A stretch of 64,000 nucleotides of DNA, from assembly GCA_022819985.1 (NCBI GenBank), contig JAJEGH010000018.1:1-64000 (forward strand), written 5' to 3'. Position numbers and translations under genes: made by a program. Under the pieces are notes generated by a model, which did no database searches, was not told where the DNA came from, and saw only the letters and a program-made list of their open reading frames with translations. Source of the DNA: Alphaproteobacteria bacterium (lineage in GTDB: Bacteria > Pseudomonadota > Alphaproteobacteria > Bin65). The first letter of the stretch is position 1. Every line of letters starts with the position of its first letter. Positions 35,486-44,399 of the stretch are shown here, one piece after another.

Positions 35486-37351
35486 TTGGCCGCCCGAACG
35501 AAACCCGTAAGGGACCTGCCGCTCGACGCCCGGACGCTGCCGATGGTGAAGCGGCTGGTCCGCGACTATCTGGTGCGCTACTGGCTGCGGATAGCCCTGG
35601 CCTTTGCCCTGCTCGGGCTGGTCTCGGCCTGTACGGCAACGATTCCCTTCATCCTGAAGGAACTTCTGGACGCCGCATTCAGCGGCGGCACGGCGGCGGA
35701 GAACGCCTGGCTGACCCGGGCGATCGCCGGGCTGTTTTCGCCCGATCCGCGCTACAACCAGCTCTATTTCATCGCGCTGATGACGGCCGCAATCTTCGTC
35801 GTCAAGGGCAGCGCGGCCTACGGGGCGGTGACCATGATGGCCTATGTCGGGCACCGCTCGGTCGCCGACATCCAGGATGCCATGTTCGCCCGGCTGATGC
35901 GCGCCGATCTGGGCTATTTCCAGAACACGCCGACCGGCCAGTTGATCTCCGCCTTCACCAACGACGCCAGCGCGATGCGCAGCCTGTTCTCGGACACGGT
36001 GGTCAGCATCGGCCGGGACATCGTCACGGTCGTCGCCTTGGTGGCGGCCATGTTCTGGATCGACTGGATCCTGTCGTGCATCACCTTCTTCATCTTTCCG
36101 CTGGTCGTCCTGCCCGTGTACCGGATCGGTCAACGCATGCGGAAGGTTTCGGCCAATACGCAGGCCGAGATGGCCCAGTTCACCACCCTGCAGGACGAGA
36201 GCTTCCAGGGCATCCGCCATGTCAAGGCCTATGGCATGGAGGACTATGAGACCGGGCGGGCGACCTCCGTCGTCCGGCGCATTTTCCGCCTCAACTACAA
36301 GGCGGAGAAGGTCCGGGCGATTACCGAACCCCTGCTCGAAGCGATCGCCGGTATCGCGATCGCCGCCGTCCTGCTCTATGGCGGCTACCAGGTGATCGCC
36401 GGCGCGCGCACGCCGGGCGATTTCGCCGGTTTCATCGCCGCGCTGCTGCTGGCCTACGACCCGGTGCGCCGGCTGGCGCGGCTCAACGCGAACCTGCAGA
36501 AGGGCCTGGCGGCGGCGGAGCGCGTATTCGCCAAGCTGGATATCGAGCCGGAGATCGTCGACCGGCCCGGCGCCCGGCCGCTGGCGCTCGACTCCGGCGG
36601 GGTCCGGCTGGACACGGTCGTGTTCGCCTACCACGGGAGCGCGCCGGCCCTCGGCCGGAACGGGCAGGGTGTGACGCTCGACGTGCCGGCCGGCAGGACG
36701 GTCGCGCTGGTCGGGCCGTCCGGCGCCGGCAAGACGACCGTCCTGAACCTGATCCCCCGCTTTTTCGATGTCGACAGCGGCGCGGTGCTGATCGACGGAC
36801 AGGATGTGCGCGACGTAACCCTCGCCTCGCTGCGCGCCCGGATCGGGCTGGTGAGCCAGGAGACCACCCTGTTCGACGATACGATCCGCGCCAACATCGC
36901 CTACGGCAAACGGGGCGCGTCCGAGGAGGAGATCGTCGCCGCGGCTCAGGCCGCCGCAGCCCACGATTTCATCGTCGATCTGCCGCAGCAGTACGACACC
37001 CGGGTCGGAGGCCTCGGCGAGAAGGTGAGCGGCGGCCAGCGCCAGCGCATCTCCATCGCCCGCGCCATCCTGAAAGACGCGCCGATCCTGCTGCTCGACG
37101 AGGCGACCTCGGCGCTCGACACCGAATCGGAGCGCCAGGTCCAAGCGGCGTTGGATTCGCTGCGCCGGGGCCGGACAACCGTCGTCATCGCCCACCGGCT
37201 GTCCACCATCGTCGATGCCGACATCGTCTATGTGCTGGACGAGGGCCGTGTCGTGGAATGCGGCAGCCACGGCGAGCTGGTCGCTGCGGGCGGCGCCTTC
37301 GCCCGCCTGCACGCCCAACAGGCGGTCGGGCAGCCCGGCGCCGCCGGATGA
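35486..37351 (+). CDS. MsbA-type lipid ABC transporter (fused permease/ATPase)
   Basis: A 621-aa ABC exporter half-transporter. Six helices span about residues 30-330, with the RADLGYFQNTPTGQLISAFTNDASAM coupling region typical of MsbA-like proteins. The ATPase domain has Walker A VGPSGAGKTTVLNLI, the Q-loop VSQETTLFDDTI, signature VSGGQRQRISIARAIL, Walker B ILLLDEATSALD and the switch His in VVIAHRLSTI. It starts with TTG preceded by AGGAG. The two downstream genes are waaA and lpxK, so flipping of lipid A-core is the expected job. Confidence 0.9.
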   Translation: MAARTKPVRDLPLDARTLPMVKRLVRDYLVRYWLRIALAFALLGLVSACTATIPFILKELLDAAFSGGTAAENAWLTRAIAGLFSPDPRYNQLYFIALMTAAIFVVKGSAAYGAVTMMAYVGHRSVADIQDAMFARLMRADLGYFQNTPTGQLISAFTNDASAMRSLFSDTVVSIGRDIVTVVALVAAMFWIDWILSCITFFIFPLVVLPVYRIGQRMRKVSANTQAEMAQFTTLQDESFQGIRHVKAYGMEDYETGRATSVVRRIFRLNYKAEKVRAITEPLLEAIAGIAIAAVLLYGGYQVIAGARTPGDFAGFIAALLLAYDPVRRLARLNANLQKGLAAAERVFAKLDIEPEIVDRPGARPLALDSGGVRLDTVVFAYHGSAPALGRNGQGVTLDVPAGRTVALVGPSGAGKTTVLNLIPRFFDVDSGAVLIDGQDVRDVTLASLRARIGLVSQETTLFDDTIRANIAYGKRGASEEEIVAAAQAAAAHDFIVDLPQQYDTRVGGLGEKVSGGQRQRISIARAILKDAPILLLDEATSALDTESERQVQAALDSLRRGRTTVVIAHRLSTIVDADIVYVLDEGRVVECGSHGELVAAGGAFARLHAQQAVGQPGAAG

Positions 37352-37387
37352 ACGGCGGCGGTTAAGCGGAACGGGACGGCCCGGACC

Positions 37388-38701
37388 ATGCTGCTCGGCC
37401 TGTATCGCGGCGTCGGCCGGCTGGCGCCGCCGTTTGCCCGGCTCGCGCTGCTGCGCCGACGCGCGCGCGGCAAGGAGCATCCGGACCGGGTTCGCGAGCG
37501 CATGGGCCATCCGCGCCGGGACCGGCCGGACGGCGCGCTGATCTGGCTGCACGCCGCCAGCGTCGGCGAAGCCCAGTCGGCCCTGCCGCTGATCGGCCGG
37601 ATTCTGGCGCGCCTGCCCGCGGCCCATGTCATGGTCACGTCGGGCACCGTCACTTCGGCCAGATTGATGGACGAGCGCCTGCCGGCGCGCGCCTTCCACC
37701 AGTTCGCGCCCGTCGACTGCCCGGCCTGGGTGCGGCGTTTCCTCGACCATTACCGGCCGGACCTCGCCCTGTGGGTCGAGAGCGAGTTGTGGCCGGCCCT
37801 GCTCGCCGAGACCGCGGCGCGGGTGCCGGCGGCCGTGCTGCTCAACGGACGGATGTCGGCTCGGTCGTTCCGGCGCTGGCGGCGCTTCCCGGGCGCCGCG
37901 CGGCGGCTGATCCGGGCGTTCGATCCGGTCATGGCCCAGTCGGCAACCGACGCCGAACGGTTCCGCAGGCTCGGCGCCCGGCGCGTCGAGACACCGGGCA
38001 ATCTCAAGAGGGCCGCCGCGCCGCTGCCGGCCGATCCGGCGGCGCTCGCCGCGTTCGGGCAGGCGACAGGCGACCGGCCGGTCTGGCTCGCCGCCAGCAC
38101 CCATCCGGGCGAGGAGGCGGCGCTCGCCGAGGCCCACCGGGCCGTGCGCCGGCAGTTCGGCGCCGCGCTGCTCATCCTCGTCCCGCGCCATCCGGAACGC
38201 GGTCCCGCCATCGCGGACGACCTGCGCCGCGCCGGACACGCCGTCGGGCTGCGCAGCGTCGGCGCCGTGCCCGACCGCGCCGCCGACGTCTACATCGCCG
38301 ATACGCTGGGCGAGTTGGGCCTGTTCTACCGCGCGGCCCCGGTCGCCTTCGTCGGCGGCTCCCTGACGCCGCACGGCGGCCAGAACCTCATAGAGCCGGC
38401 GCAGCTCGATTGCGCGATCCTGCACGGCCCGCATATCGGCAACTTCGCCGAGATTGCCGGCGTCCTGCAGGCGGCCGGGGCGAGCGAGACCGTTGCAGCG
38501 GCCGATGCGCTGGCGCCCGCCGTGTGCCGCCTGCTCGCGAACCCGGCCGAATGCCGGGACCGGGCGGCCAGGGCCGCCGCCTCGGTCGAGGATTGCGCCG
38601 GCATCCTGGACCGGACGATGACCCTGCTGGAGCCCCGTCTCGCCGGCCTGCCCGGCGCCGCCTCCGAGGCTGCGCCGCCCTTCGGCCGGGACGGCGCCTG
38701 A
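37388..38701 (+). CDS. waaA: 3-deoxy-D-manno-octulosonic acid (Kdo) transferase
   Basis: A 437-aa GT-B glycosyltransferase that adds Kdo to lipid IVA at the cytoplasmic face of the inner membrane. Family marks: LIWLHAASVGEAQSALPLI, MVTSGTVTSARLM, FAPVDCPAWVRRFLDHYRPDLALWVESELWP, LNGRMSARSFRRW, AASTHPGEEAAL, LILVPRHPERG and the sugar-nucleotide site FVGGSLTPHGGQNLIEPA. The stop TGA shares its last base with the lpxK ATG. It follows the MsbA-like gene by 36 nt. Confidence 0.95.
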   Translation: MLLGLYRGVGRLAPPFARLALLRRRARGKEHPDRVRERMGHPRRDRPDGALIWLHAASVGEAQSALPLIGRILARLPAAHVMVTSGTVTSARLMDERLPARAFHQFAPVDCPAWVRRFLDHYRPDLALWVESELWPALLAETAARVPAAVLLNGRMSARSFRRWRRFPGAARRLIRAFDPVMAQSATDAERFRRLGARRVETPGNLKRAAAPLPADPAALAAFGQATGDRPVWLAASTHPGEEAALAEAHRAVRRQFGAALLILVPRHPERGPAIADDLRRAGHAVGLRSVGAVPDRAADVYIADTLGELGLFYRAAPVAFVGGSLTPHGGQNLIEPAQLDCAILHGPHIGNFAEIAGVLQAAGASETVAAADALAPAVCRLLANPAECRDRAARAAASVEDCAGILDRTMTLLEPRLAGLPGAASEAAPPFGRDGA

Positions 38702-39696
38702 TGCGCACGCCCGACGCCTGGTCGCGCAAGGGCGCAGTCTCGACCATGCTGCTGCCGGCGTCGTGGCTGTACGGCCTCGGCACGGCCCTGCGGGCGGGCC
38801 GGGCGCCGCGCTATACGCCGCCCGTGCCGGCGGTGTGCGTCGGCAACCTCACCGCCGGCGGCGCGGGCAAGACCCCCGTCGTCCTGTCCCTGGCGCGGCT
38901 GCTGATGGGCCGCGGCCGGCGGCCCTTCGCCGTCAGCCGCGGCTATGGCGGCCGTCTGGCCGGCCCGGTGCGGGTCGATCCCGCGCTGCACACCGCCCGG
39001 GAGGTCGGCGACGAGCCGCTGCTGCTGGCCGGAACCCTGCCGACCGTCGTGGCCCGGGACCGGGCCGCCGGCGCCCGGGCCGCGGTCGATGCCGGCGCCG
39101 ATGTCCTGCTGTTCGACGACGGCTACCAGAACCCCGCCGTCGCCAAAACCCTGTCGCTGGTCGTCGTCGATGGCGGCTTCGGCTTCGGCAACGGCCGGCT
39201 CATCCCGTCCGGCCCGTTGCGCGAACCGGTGGGCCGGGGGCTGGCGCGGGCGGATGCGGTCGTCGTCGTAGGCGCCGACACCGCGGGCGCGGCCGGGCGG
39301 TGCCGGCAGGACGCCGGCGGCCTGCCCGTACTCGAAGCCCGTTTCGCGCCGGCCGAAGCGGCGATGGCGCTGCACGGCCGCAAGGTCGTCGCCTTCGCGG
39401 GCATCGGCCGGCCGGACAAATTCTTCGAGACGGTGACGGAGATCGGCGCGGAACTGGCCGAGGCGATGGCCTATCCGGATCACCACCCCTTCCCGGAAAC
39501 CGAGATCATGTTCATCTGCGAACTGGCCCAGGAGCGCGGCGCGATCCCGGTCTGCACCGAGAAGGACTATATGCGCCTGCCGCCCGACGCCCGCCTCATG
39601 GTGACGCCGGTTCCCGTCACCCTCGAATGGCGCGACCCGGACGCGCTGGACCGGCTGCTGGAGGCGGCGGTGCCTGCGCCTGGCGTCAGACCGTAA
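38701..39696 (+). CDS. lpxK: tetraacyldisaccharide 4'-kinase
   Basis: About 331 aa. LpxK phosphorylates the 4' position of the lipid A disaccharide. Characteristic pieces are the N-terminal membrane-associated helix WLYGLGTALRAGR, the P-loop VGNLTAGGAGKTPVVLSLARLL, FAVSRGYGG, VGDEPLLLA, the catalytic-site LLFDDGYQNPAVAK, and the late YPDHHPF and CTEKDYMRLP. The track frame begins at 37771, but the true start ATG 38701 overlaps waaA by one base (TGATG). Its last 11 bases overlap the convergent RES gene. Confidence 0.95.
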   Translation: MRTPDAWSRKGAVSTMLLPASWLYGLGTALRAGRAPRYTPPVPAVCVGNLTAGGAGKTPVVLSLARLLMGRGRRPFAVSRGYGGRLAGPVRVDPALHTAREVGDEPLLLAGTLPTVVARDRAAGARAAVDAGADVLLFDDGYQNPAVAKTLSLVVVDGGFGFGNGRLIPSGPLREPVGRGLARADAVVVVGADTAGAAGRCRQDAGGLPVLEARFAPAEAAMALHGRKVVAFAGIGRPDKFFETVTEIGAELAEAMAYPDHHPFPETEIMFICELAQERGAIPVCTEKDYMRLPPDARLMVTPVPVTLEWRDPDALDRLLEAAVPAPGVRP

Positions 39697-40321
39697 TACC
39701 GATTCCGCTTCTTTGGCCCGCTTCGCGCACGTCCGCGAGGAACGTTGGATCGTCCTGCCCGTCGCGGGTCCAGACGATGCGGAAATCTCCCGACGCCACC
39801 CGGTCGCCGAAGAACAGGCAGGCTGTGTCCGGATCGCAGCGGTTCGAGGTCCAGGCCAAACCTTCAACCTCCGGAAACCGGCGGTGAATTGCGCAGGCCC
39901 AACGGGCGGTCTTCCGATACAACGTCGGCGAGGAAGCGATCAGGGCGTTGCGGCCGATGCGCCACCGCCGGAGGTCCGGGGCGCGCAACGAGGCGAGGCG
40001 CAGGTCGCGCAGCGCTTCGAGCCGGCTGTGCATCCGGCTTTCCACAAGGGATTTGGGAACGGTCGCGCGTTTGGCGCGTACGGGAATGTCGTGAAAGATC
40101 GTCTCGTAAATTGCCGCTTCGAGAGTACCGGCGGCGTAGAGCGACGGAATGCAGTTGCCCTCCGTATCGCGGATCGGCGCGAAGCGCGTGGGGCCGCCCT
40201 TGCAGGGATTGAAGTCGCTTGCGCCATAGCGGCGGTCATGGATCCGTTCCACCGGCGTCCCGGCGCGGAGCAGGACGATGTTCGGGCTGGCGAGTTCGCC
40301 CGACGGCGCCCTGATCGACAT
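39686..40321 (-). CDS. RES-domain toxin (NAD+-degrading type)
   Basis: A 211-aa RES-domain protein. The family is named for conserved Arg, Glu and Ser; here candidates lie in GGPTRFAPIRD (Arg), AGTLEAAIYETIFHD (Glu) and the later VASGDFRIV (Ser). Characterised members break down NAD+ by phosphorolysis or hydrolysis and stop growth. It follows its partner antitoxin gene by 14 nt on the same strand, the normal antitoxin-toxin order. Convergent overlap with lpxK means one cannot extend without touching the other. Confidence 0.85.
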   Translation of the reverse strand: MSIRAPSGELASPNIVLLRAGTPVERIHDRRYGASDFNPCKGGPTRFAPIRDTEGNCIPSLYAAGTLEAAIYETIFHDIPVRAKRATVPKSLVESRMHSRLEALRDLRLASLRAPDLRRWRIGRNALIASSPTLYRKTARWACAIHRRFPEVEGLAWTSNRCDPDTACLFFGDRVASGDFRIVWTRDGQDDPTFLADVREAGQRSGIGITV

Positions 40322-40335
40322 CCGGGAGACCTGCG

Positions 40336-41010
40336 CTAGCCGACAGCGGGATCGGCGAGCCTCCGGGCCGCATCGATAACGGAATCGGGTTCGGACAGAC
40401 GGTCCTGCGGTGCGGCGCCGTCGAGCCAGCCGTTCGCGGACGCGAACCAGAGGGCGATCTGCCAGCCTGTCATTCCCTCGGGAAGAGCGGCGAGGATTTG
40501 TCCGATCGCCGGCCGCGGCGCGCCGTCGCCGAACTGGAAGGCCGGGTACAGATCGATGCCCGACCGGCGCACGGCGAACAGCCTGCCTTCCCGCTTCCAG
40601 CGCGAAGCGGGTTCGCTCTTGTTTCGCGGGTTAAGGCCCGATACGGCGCGAACCTCCCCTGCGGTCAGCGTCGGCGTTTCCTGGAGATAGTCGGAGCGCA
40701 GACGCGCATTGTCGATTTCGAGCGCGGTTTCGACGGCGGCGCGCGGCGCGTCGGCAAGGATGATGTCGAGTATTTTCTCGATATTGGCTTCGGTGAGCCG
40801 GAGGCCGCGTGCAGCCGCGAAAGAAGGCAGTGTCTCGACCGTGCGCTCGATCAGCCTCGTCAGTTCCTCCGACTTGCCGCCGACAAGCAGCCATGCGCCC
40901 GATCCGGGGCCTTTCGCCGCCGGCGATTTGCCGATCCTTTCGTGCAACCCGGCGGGTAGTTTCGCGATGTCGTCGGGCGTCAGGTCGATCAGCGACAGGG
41001 AGCCGGTCAT
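40336..41010 (-). CDS. RES-associated antitoxin (Xre/MbcA/ParS-like)
   Basis: A 224-aa protein paired with a RES toxin. The N-terminal half has helices (LPSFAAARGLRLTEANIEKILDIIL) and LTAGEVRAVSGL, a possible DNA-binding helix-turn-helix near residue 120. The C-terminal part reads WKREGRLFAVRRSGIDLYPAFQF, AALPEGMTGWQIALWFASANGWLDGAAPQDRL, which resembles the toxin-binding MbcA/ParS domain. Such antitoxins cap the toxin active site and repress their own promoter. The inverted repeat at 41030-41069, just upstream, is the probable operator. The gene may be leaderless or nearly so. Confidence 0.78.
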   Translation of the reverse strand: MTGSLSLIDLTPDDIAKLPAGLHERIGKSPAAKGPGSGAWLLVGGKSEELTRLIERTVETLPSFAAARGLRLTEANIEKILDIILADAPRAAVETALEIDNARLRSDYLQETPTLTAGEVRAVSGLNPRNKSEPASRWKREGRLFAVRRSGIDLYPAFQFGDGAPRPAIGQILAALPEGMTGWQIALWFASANGWLDGAAPQDRLSEPDSVIDAARRLADPAVG

Positions 41011-41029
41011 GGGTGTATCGGAAACATAG

Positions 41030-41069
41030 TGTGATTTACATGAGAGAAAAATATATAGTGTAAATCACA
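41030..41069. promoter_or_regulatory. inverted-repeat operator of the RES toxin-antitoxin operon
   Basis: TGTGATTTACA (41030-41040) and its exact reverse complement TGTAAATCACA (41059-41069) are separated by 18 AT-rich bases including TATATATTTTT on the coding strand. The pair starts 20 nt before the antitoxin ATG. Perfect 11-bp arms in an AT-rich island fit an autoregulatory operator over the promoter. Confidence 0.65.
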
Positions 41070-41151
41070 ATTGCAGGCAAGACCGGTTCCGTACAGCGGC
41101 CGGGCCTGCCGTATTGCGGCAGAGCGCAGGAAGACGCCCCGAAGTTACGAA

Positions 41152-41676
41152 TTACGCGTCGGTCTTCGGGACCCAGGGGATGCGGCCGAACTCGATGCCC
41201 TCGTCGCGCAGGGCTTCGGATTCGGCGTCCGTCGCCTCGCCGTAGATGCTGCGCTGCCGGGTCTCGCCATAGTGGATCTTGCGCGCCTCGTCGGCGAATT
41301 TCGGGCCGACATAGTCGGCATTGCTTTCGACATGCCGGCGCATCTCGACCATCGCCTCGCGGATCCGGCCCATCACATGGATGCGCTTGGCGTCTTCGGC
41401 CGAGACCGGCGCGGGCGACGCGGCGGCGGGCGGCGCAGCGGGTCCGGCGGAGTCCGCCGCGCTGTCGCCGTCCGGTTCGGCGGGCGCCGGCCCACTGCGC
41501 CGGGTCGCCTTCGTGCCGGACAGCGCCGGCGCCATCGGGGCGCGGCGAACCTCCACGGCGCCGCATTCCGGGCAGGAAACCGCACCGGCGGCCTGCAGGG
41601 TTTCGTAGGTCTTCGAATCCCTGTACCAGCCCTCGAATTCGTGGCCGGCATTGCAGCGGACGGTGTAACGGATCAT
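41152..41676 (-). CDS. DUF1178 family protein
   Basis: About 174 aa. It begins with IRYTVRCNAGHEFEGWYRDSKTYETLQAAG and the zinc-ribbon-like SCPECGAVEV, giving three Cys and one His that could bind metal. A low-complexity Ala/Pro linker (about residues 65-90) precedes the conserved HVMGRIREAMVEMRRHVESNADYVGPKFADEARKIHYGE segment. The function is unknown. The track shows it as the end of a longer ORF from 42492; ATG 41676 gives the standard N-terminus. It is divergent from the methyltransferase gene at 41776. Confidence 0.88.
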   Translation of the reverse strand: MIRYTVRCNAGHEFEGWYRDSKTYETLQAAGAVSCPECGAVEVRRAPMAPALSGTKATRRSGPAPAEPDGDSAADSAGPAAPPAAASPAPVSAEDAKRIHVMGRIREAMVEMRRHVESNADYVGPKFADEARKIHYGETRQRSIYGEATDAESEALRDEGIEFGRIPWVPKTDA

Positions 41677-41775
41677 CGCGTACCCGGTGTGCAGCAAAGC
41701 AATTCCTGGCGGGTCTTGCGCCTCATAGCATGCATTTAGGGATTTTGGCACATCAACGGAAGGTCTTGCGGCGCG

Positions 41776-42432
41776 ATGGCTGAACCGGCGAACCCCGAAC
41801 CGGCGAACCCCGAACCGGTCCCGGCCGCGCCCAGCCGCTGGGTGTCGCGCTTCCTGCCGGCGGCGGAAACGGCGGGCGGCCGTGTCCTCGATCTCGCCGC
41901 CGGGCGCGGGCGCCATGTCCGGCTCGCCCGGTCGCGCGGCTGGCGGGTGACCGCCGTGGACCGGGAGACCGGACCGCTTGCCGCGCTCGCCGCAGAAGAC
42001 GGCGCGATCGCCGTGCTGACAATGGACCTGGAGGCCGGCGCCGCTGCGGATGCGATGCAGACCGTCGGCGCGGCCGGAGCGTTCGATATCGTCGTCGTCT
42101 GCAACTATCTGCACCGCCCGCTGCTGCCGCATTTGCCGGCGCTGCTGAATCCGGGCGGTCGGCTGATCTACGAGACCTTCATGCTCGGCAACGAGGCTTA
42201 CGGCCGGCCGCGCAACCCGGATTTCCTGCTCCGCCCCGGCGAATTGCCGGCGGCCTTCGACGGCCTTCTGACCGTTCTGGCGTTCGAGCAGGGCTACGAG
42301 GCGGCGCCGTCGCCGCGCGTCGTGCAGCGCTATGCCGGGACCGCCGCCCCGGCTCCCGCAGCGCTGCCGCCTGCCGGGGGCGAGAGCGGGACCCGGGGCG
42401 GGACCCGGGGCGGGACCCGGGGCGGAAAATGA
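41776..42432 (+). CDS. class I SAM-dependent methyltransferase (TehB-like)
   Basis: A 218-aa methyltransferase with RVLDLAAGRGRHVRLARSRGW as the SAM loop, VTAVDRETGPLAAL, DIVVVCNYLHRPLLPHL and the GGRLIYETFMLGNEAYGRPRNPDFLLRPGEL tail typical of small TehB-like enzymes. The substrate is unknown. Both ends carry short tandem repeats: EPANPEPANPEP at the N-terminus (15-nt unit, 41782-41811) and GTRGGTRGGTRGG at the C-terminus (12-nt unit, 42388-42423). The core between them is normal, so these ends look like tolerated slippage products. Confidence 0.82.
   Translation: MAEPANPEPANPEPVPAAPSRWVSRFLPAAETAGGRVLDLAAGRGRHVRLARSRGWRVTAVDRETGPLAALAAEDGAIAVLTMDLEAGAAADAMQTVGAAGAFDIVVVCNYLHRPLLPHLPALLNPGGRLIYETFMLGNEAYGRPRNPDFLLRPGELPAAFDGLLTVLAFEQGYEAAPSPRVVQRYAGTAAPAPAALPPAGGESGTRGGTRGGTRGGK
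42388..42423. repeat. 12-nt tandem repeat at the 3' end of the methyltransferase gene
   Basis: Three perfect copies of GGGACCCGGGGC run up to three codons before the stop. They encode a Gly-Thr-Arg-Gly tail. Confidence 0.9.
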
Positions 42433-42548
42433 CGCCGCGCCCGGCCGGACTTTCCCTTTCCCGGACTTTCCTTTTCCGGGCCGCTCGCGCATGATCGCGC
42501 CCTTCCGGCGGCCGGGCGCAACGCCGCCGCCGGCCCACCGGTGACGGC

Positions 42549-43400
42549 ATGCTGAAGACCCGCATCATCCCCTGTCTCGATGTCAAGGACGGCCGCGTCG
42601 TCAAGGGCGTGAATTTCGTCGACCTGGTCGATGCCGGCGATCCGGTCGAGCAGGCGAAGCTCTACGACCGGGAAGGCGCGGACGAACTGTGCTTCCTGGA
42701 CATCACGGCGAGCCACGAGAACCGGGACACGATCTACGACGTGGTCGACCGCACGGTCGCCTCCTGCTTCATGCCGGTGACCGTCGGCGGCGGCGTGCGC
42801 GAGGTCGAGGATATCCGCAAGCTGCTGCTCGCCGGAACGGACAAGGTCTCGATCAACACCGCCGCCGTGCGCCGGCCGGAGTTCGTGCAGGAGGCTGCCG
42901 CCAAGTTCGGCAGCCAGTGCATCGTGGTCGCCATCGACGCCAAGCGGGCGGCCACCGGCCCCAACGCCGGCGGCTTCGAGATCTACACCCATGGCGGGCG
43001 CACGCCGACCGGCATCGAAGCCGTCGGCTGGGCGCGTCGCATGGCGGACTACGGCGCCGGCGAACTGCTGCTGACCTCGATGGACCGGGACGGCACCAAG
43101 GCCGGCTTCGACCTGGAACTGACAAGGGCGATCGCCGATGCGGTGCCGGTGCCGGTGATCGCGTCCGGCGGCGTCGGCACGCTCGACCATCTGGTGGAAG
43201 GCGTGACGCAGGGCCGGGCCTCGGCGGTGCTCGCGGCCTCCATCTTCCATTTCGGCACCTTTACGATCGCCGAGGCCAAGGCCCACATGGCGGCGGCCGG
43301 CGTGCCGGTGCGCCCGCACCGGCCGGACCCGGAGCCCGCGGCGGGGCGGGAAGCGGCGGCCCGGAAAGCGGCAATCCGGAAAGCGGAGGTGGCGGCGTGA
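42549..43400 (+). CDS. hisF: imidazole glycerol phosphate synthase, cyclase subunit
   Basis: A 283-aa HisF (beta/alpha)8 barrel that closes the imidazole ring in histidine synthesis, using ammonia from HisH. Present are [20 protein letters not shown] with the catalytic Asp, [60 protein letters not shown] with the second catalytic Asp, [15 protein letters not shown] and the phosphate loop. The C-terminus has an extra tail of about 30 residues (a 15-nt repeat encoding [13 protein letters not shown]) not found in typical HisF. It overlaps hisE by 4 bp. Confidence 0.96.
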   Translation: MLKTRIIPCLDVKDGRVVKGVNFVDLVDAGDPVEQAKLYDREGADELCFLDITASHENRDTIYDVVDRTVASCFMPVTVGGGVREVEDIRKLLLAGTDKVSINTAAVRRPEFVQEAAAKFGSQCIVVAIDAKRAATGPNAGGFEIYTHGGRTPTGIEAVGWARRMADYGAGELLLTSMDRDGTKAGFDLELTRAIADAVPVPVIASGGVGTLDHLVEGVTQGRASAVLAASIFHFGTFTIAEAKAHMAAAGVPVRPHRPDPEPAAGREAAARKAAIRKAEVAA

Positions 43401-43735
43401 GCGAAAACAGCCCAGAACGGCAGCATGTGCTGGACGCTCTGTTCGCGACCGTCGAGAGCCGGCGCGGCGCCGATCCTGCCTCGTCCTGGACCGCCCGGCT
43501 GCTCGCCGGCGGCGTTCCGGCCGTGGCGAAGAAGACCGGCGAGGAGGCGGTCGAAACCATCCTCGCCGCCATGGCGGAAGACTCCGACGCGCTGGCGGCC
43601 GAGAGCGCCGACCTGCTCTATCATCTGCTGGTGCTGTGGGCGGCCTGCGGCGTGAGCCCGGCGCAGGTGTGGCGCGAACTGGAGCGGCGCGAAGGCACGT
43701 CGGGCATCGCCGAGAAAGCGGCCCGGACGCCGTAG
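43397..43735 (+). CDS. hisE: phosphoribosyl-ATP diphosphatase
   Basis: A 112-aa HisE of the all-alpha NTP-pyrophosphohydrolase fold, second step of histidine biosynthesis. It shows [20 protein letters not shown], the metal-binding [15 protein letters not shown] and [13 protein letters not shown]. It begins with GTG inside the hisF stop (GTGA), so the two are translationally coupled. The track reports it only as the end of a shadow frame. Confidence 0.94.
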   Translation: MSENSPERQHVLDALFATVESRRGADPASSWTARLLAGGVPAVAKKTGEEAVETILAAMAEDSDALAAESADLLYHLLVLWAACGVSPAQVWRELERREGTSGIAEKAARTP

Positions 43736-43767
43736 CGGAACTGATTTCGAAGGAGGCCGGACGGCCG

Positions 43768-44136
43768 ATGAGCTACGATTCGAACAACATCTTCGCCAAA
43801 ATCCTGCGCGGCGAGATTCCGTGCGACCGGGTCCACGAGAACGATCACGCCCTGGCGTTCCGGGACATCAACCCGCAAACGTCGGTCCATGTCCTGGTCA
43901 TCCCGAAAGGCCCCTATGCCGACCTGACCGATTTCGCGGCCAACGCCCCGGCCGATGCGATCGAGGGCTTCGTCCGCGCGGTCGGCGAGACGGCGCAGAT
44001 GCTCGGCATCACGGAAGGCGGCTACCGGGCGCTCACCAACATCGGCGAACACGGCCTGCAGGAGGTGCCGCACTTCCACGTCCACCTGTTCGGCGGCCAG
44101 CCCCTCGGCCGCATGATCAAGCCGCCGGGGAAATAG
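43768..44136 (+). CDS. HIT family protein (HinT-like nucleoside phosphoramidase)
   Basis: A 122-aa histidine-triad protein. [20 protein letters not shown] is the standard start, [16 protein letters not shown] is mid-domain, and the triad reads [11 protein letters not shown]. HinT enzymes hydrolyse adenosine phosphoramidates and lysyl-AMP. ATG 43768 has an AAGGAGG ribosome binding site 11 nt upstream. Placement right after hisFE is common in alphaproteobacteria. Confidence 0.93.
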   Translation: MSYDSNNIFAKILRGEIPCDRVHENDHALAFRDINPQTSVHVLVIPKGPYADLTDFAANAPADAIEGFVRAVGETAQMLGITEGGYRALTNIGEHGLQEVPHFHVHLFGGQPLGRMIKPPGK

Positions 44137-44260
44137 GGGGCGGGTCTACCGGAAGGCCGCGGCGGACCCTGGCTCTGGCGAACTTCTCCGGCCATTCCCC
44201 GCGCGACAGGTCCGGCGCGGTATCCGGGTCGAATTCCCGGTCTTCGGGCGTCTCGTGCAT
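44117..44260 (-). CDS. possible 47-aa ORF, truncated antitoxin-like
   Basis: A short minus-strand frame not in the ORF track, starting at ATG 44260 and ending at 44117, inside the 3' end of the convergent HIT gene. The product is rich in acidic residues with a WPEKFARARVRRGLP segment. That reminds me of the linker of BrnA/CopG-type antitoxins before their DNA-binding domain, but nothing follows it. It may be a truncated remnant or a chance ORF. Confidence 0.25.
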   Translation of the reverse strand: MHETPEDREFDPDTAPDLSRGEWPEKFARARVRRGLPVDPPPISPAA

Positions 44261-44399
44261 CGGTTTCGTCCTTTGCCGCCGTGCGGCACAATCCGCTGCG
44301 AAGCGGATCGAATGTCTGCCGCCGCCGCACCCCCGCCCCCAATTGTATTTCGGACCTCCTCCTCTGAAGAGGGGAAGTGAAATAGAGCGCCTCTCGGGC

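Noticed and set aside
35249-38434. 1061-aa minus-strand ORF
   Set aside because: Shadow of the ABC transporter and waaA genes, whose motifs are all intact on the plus strand.
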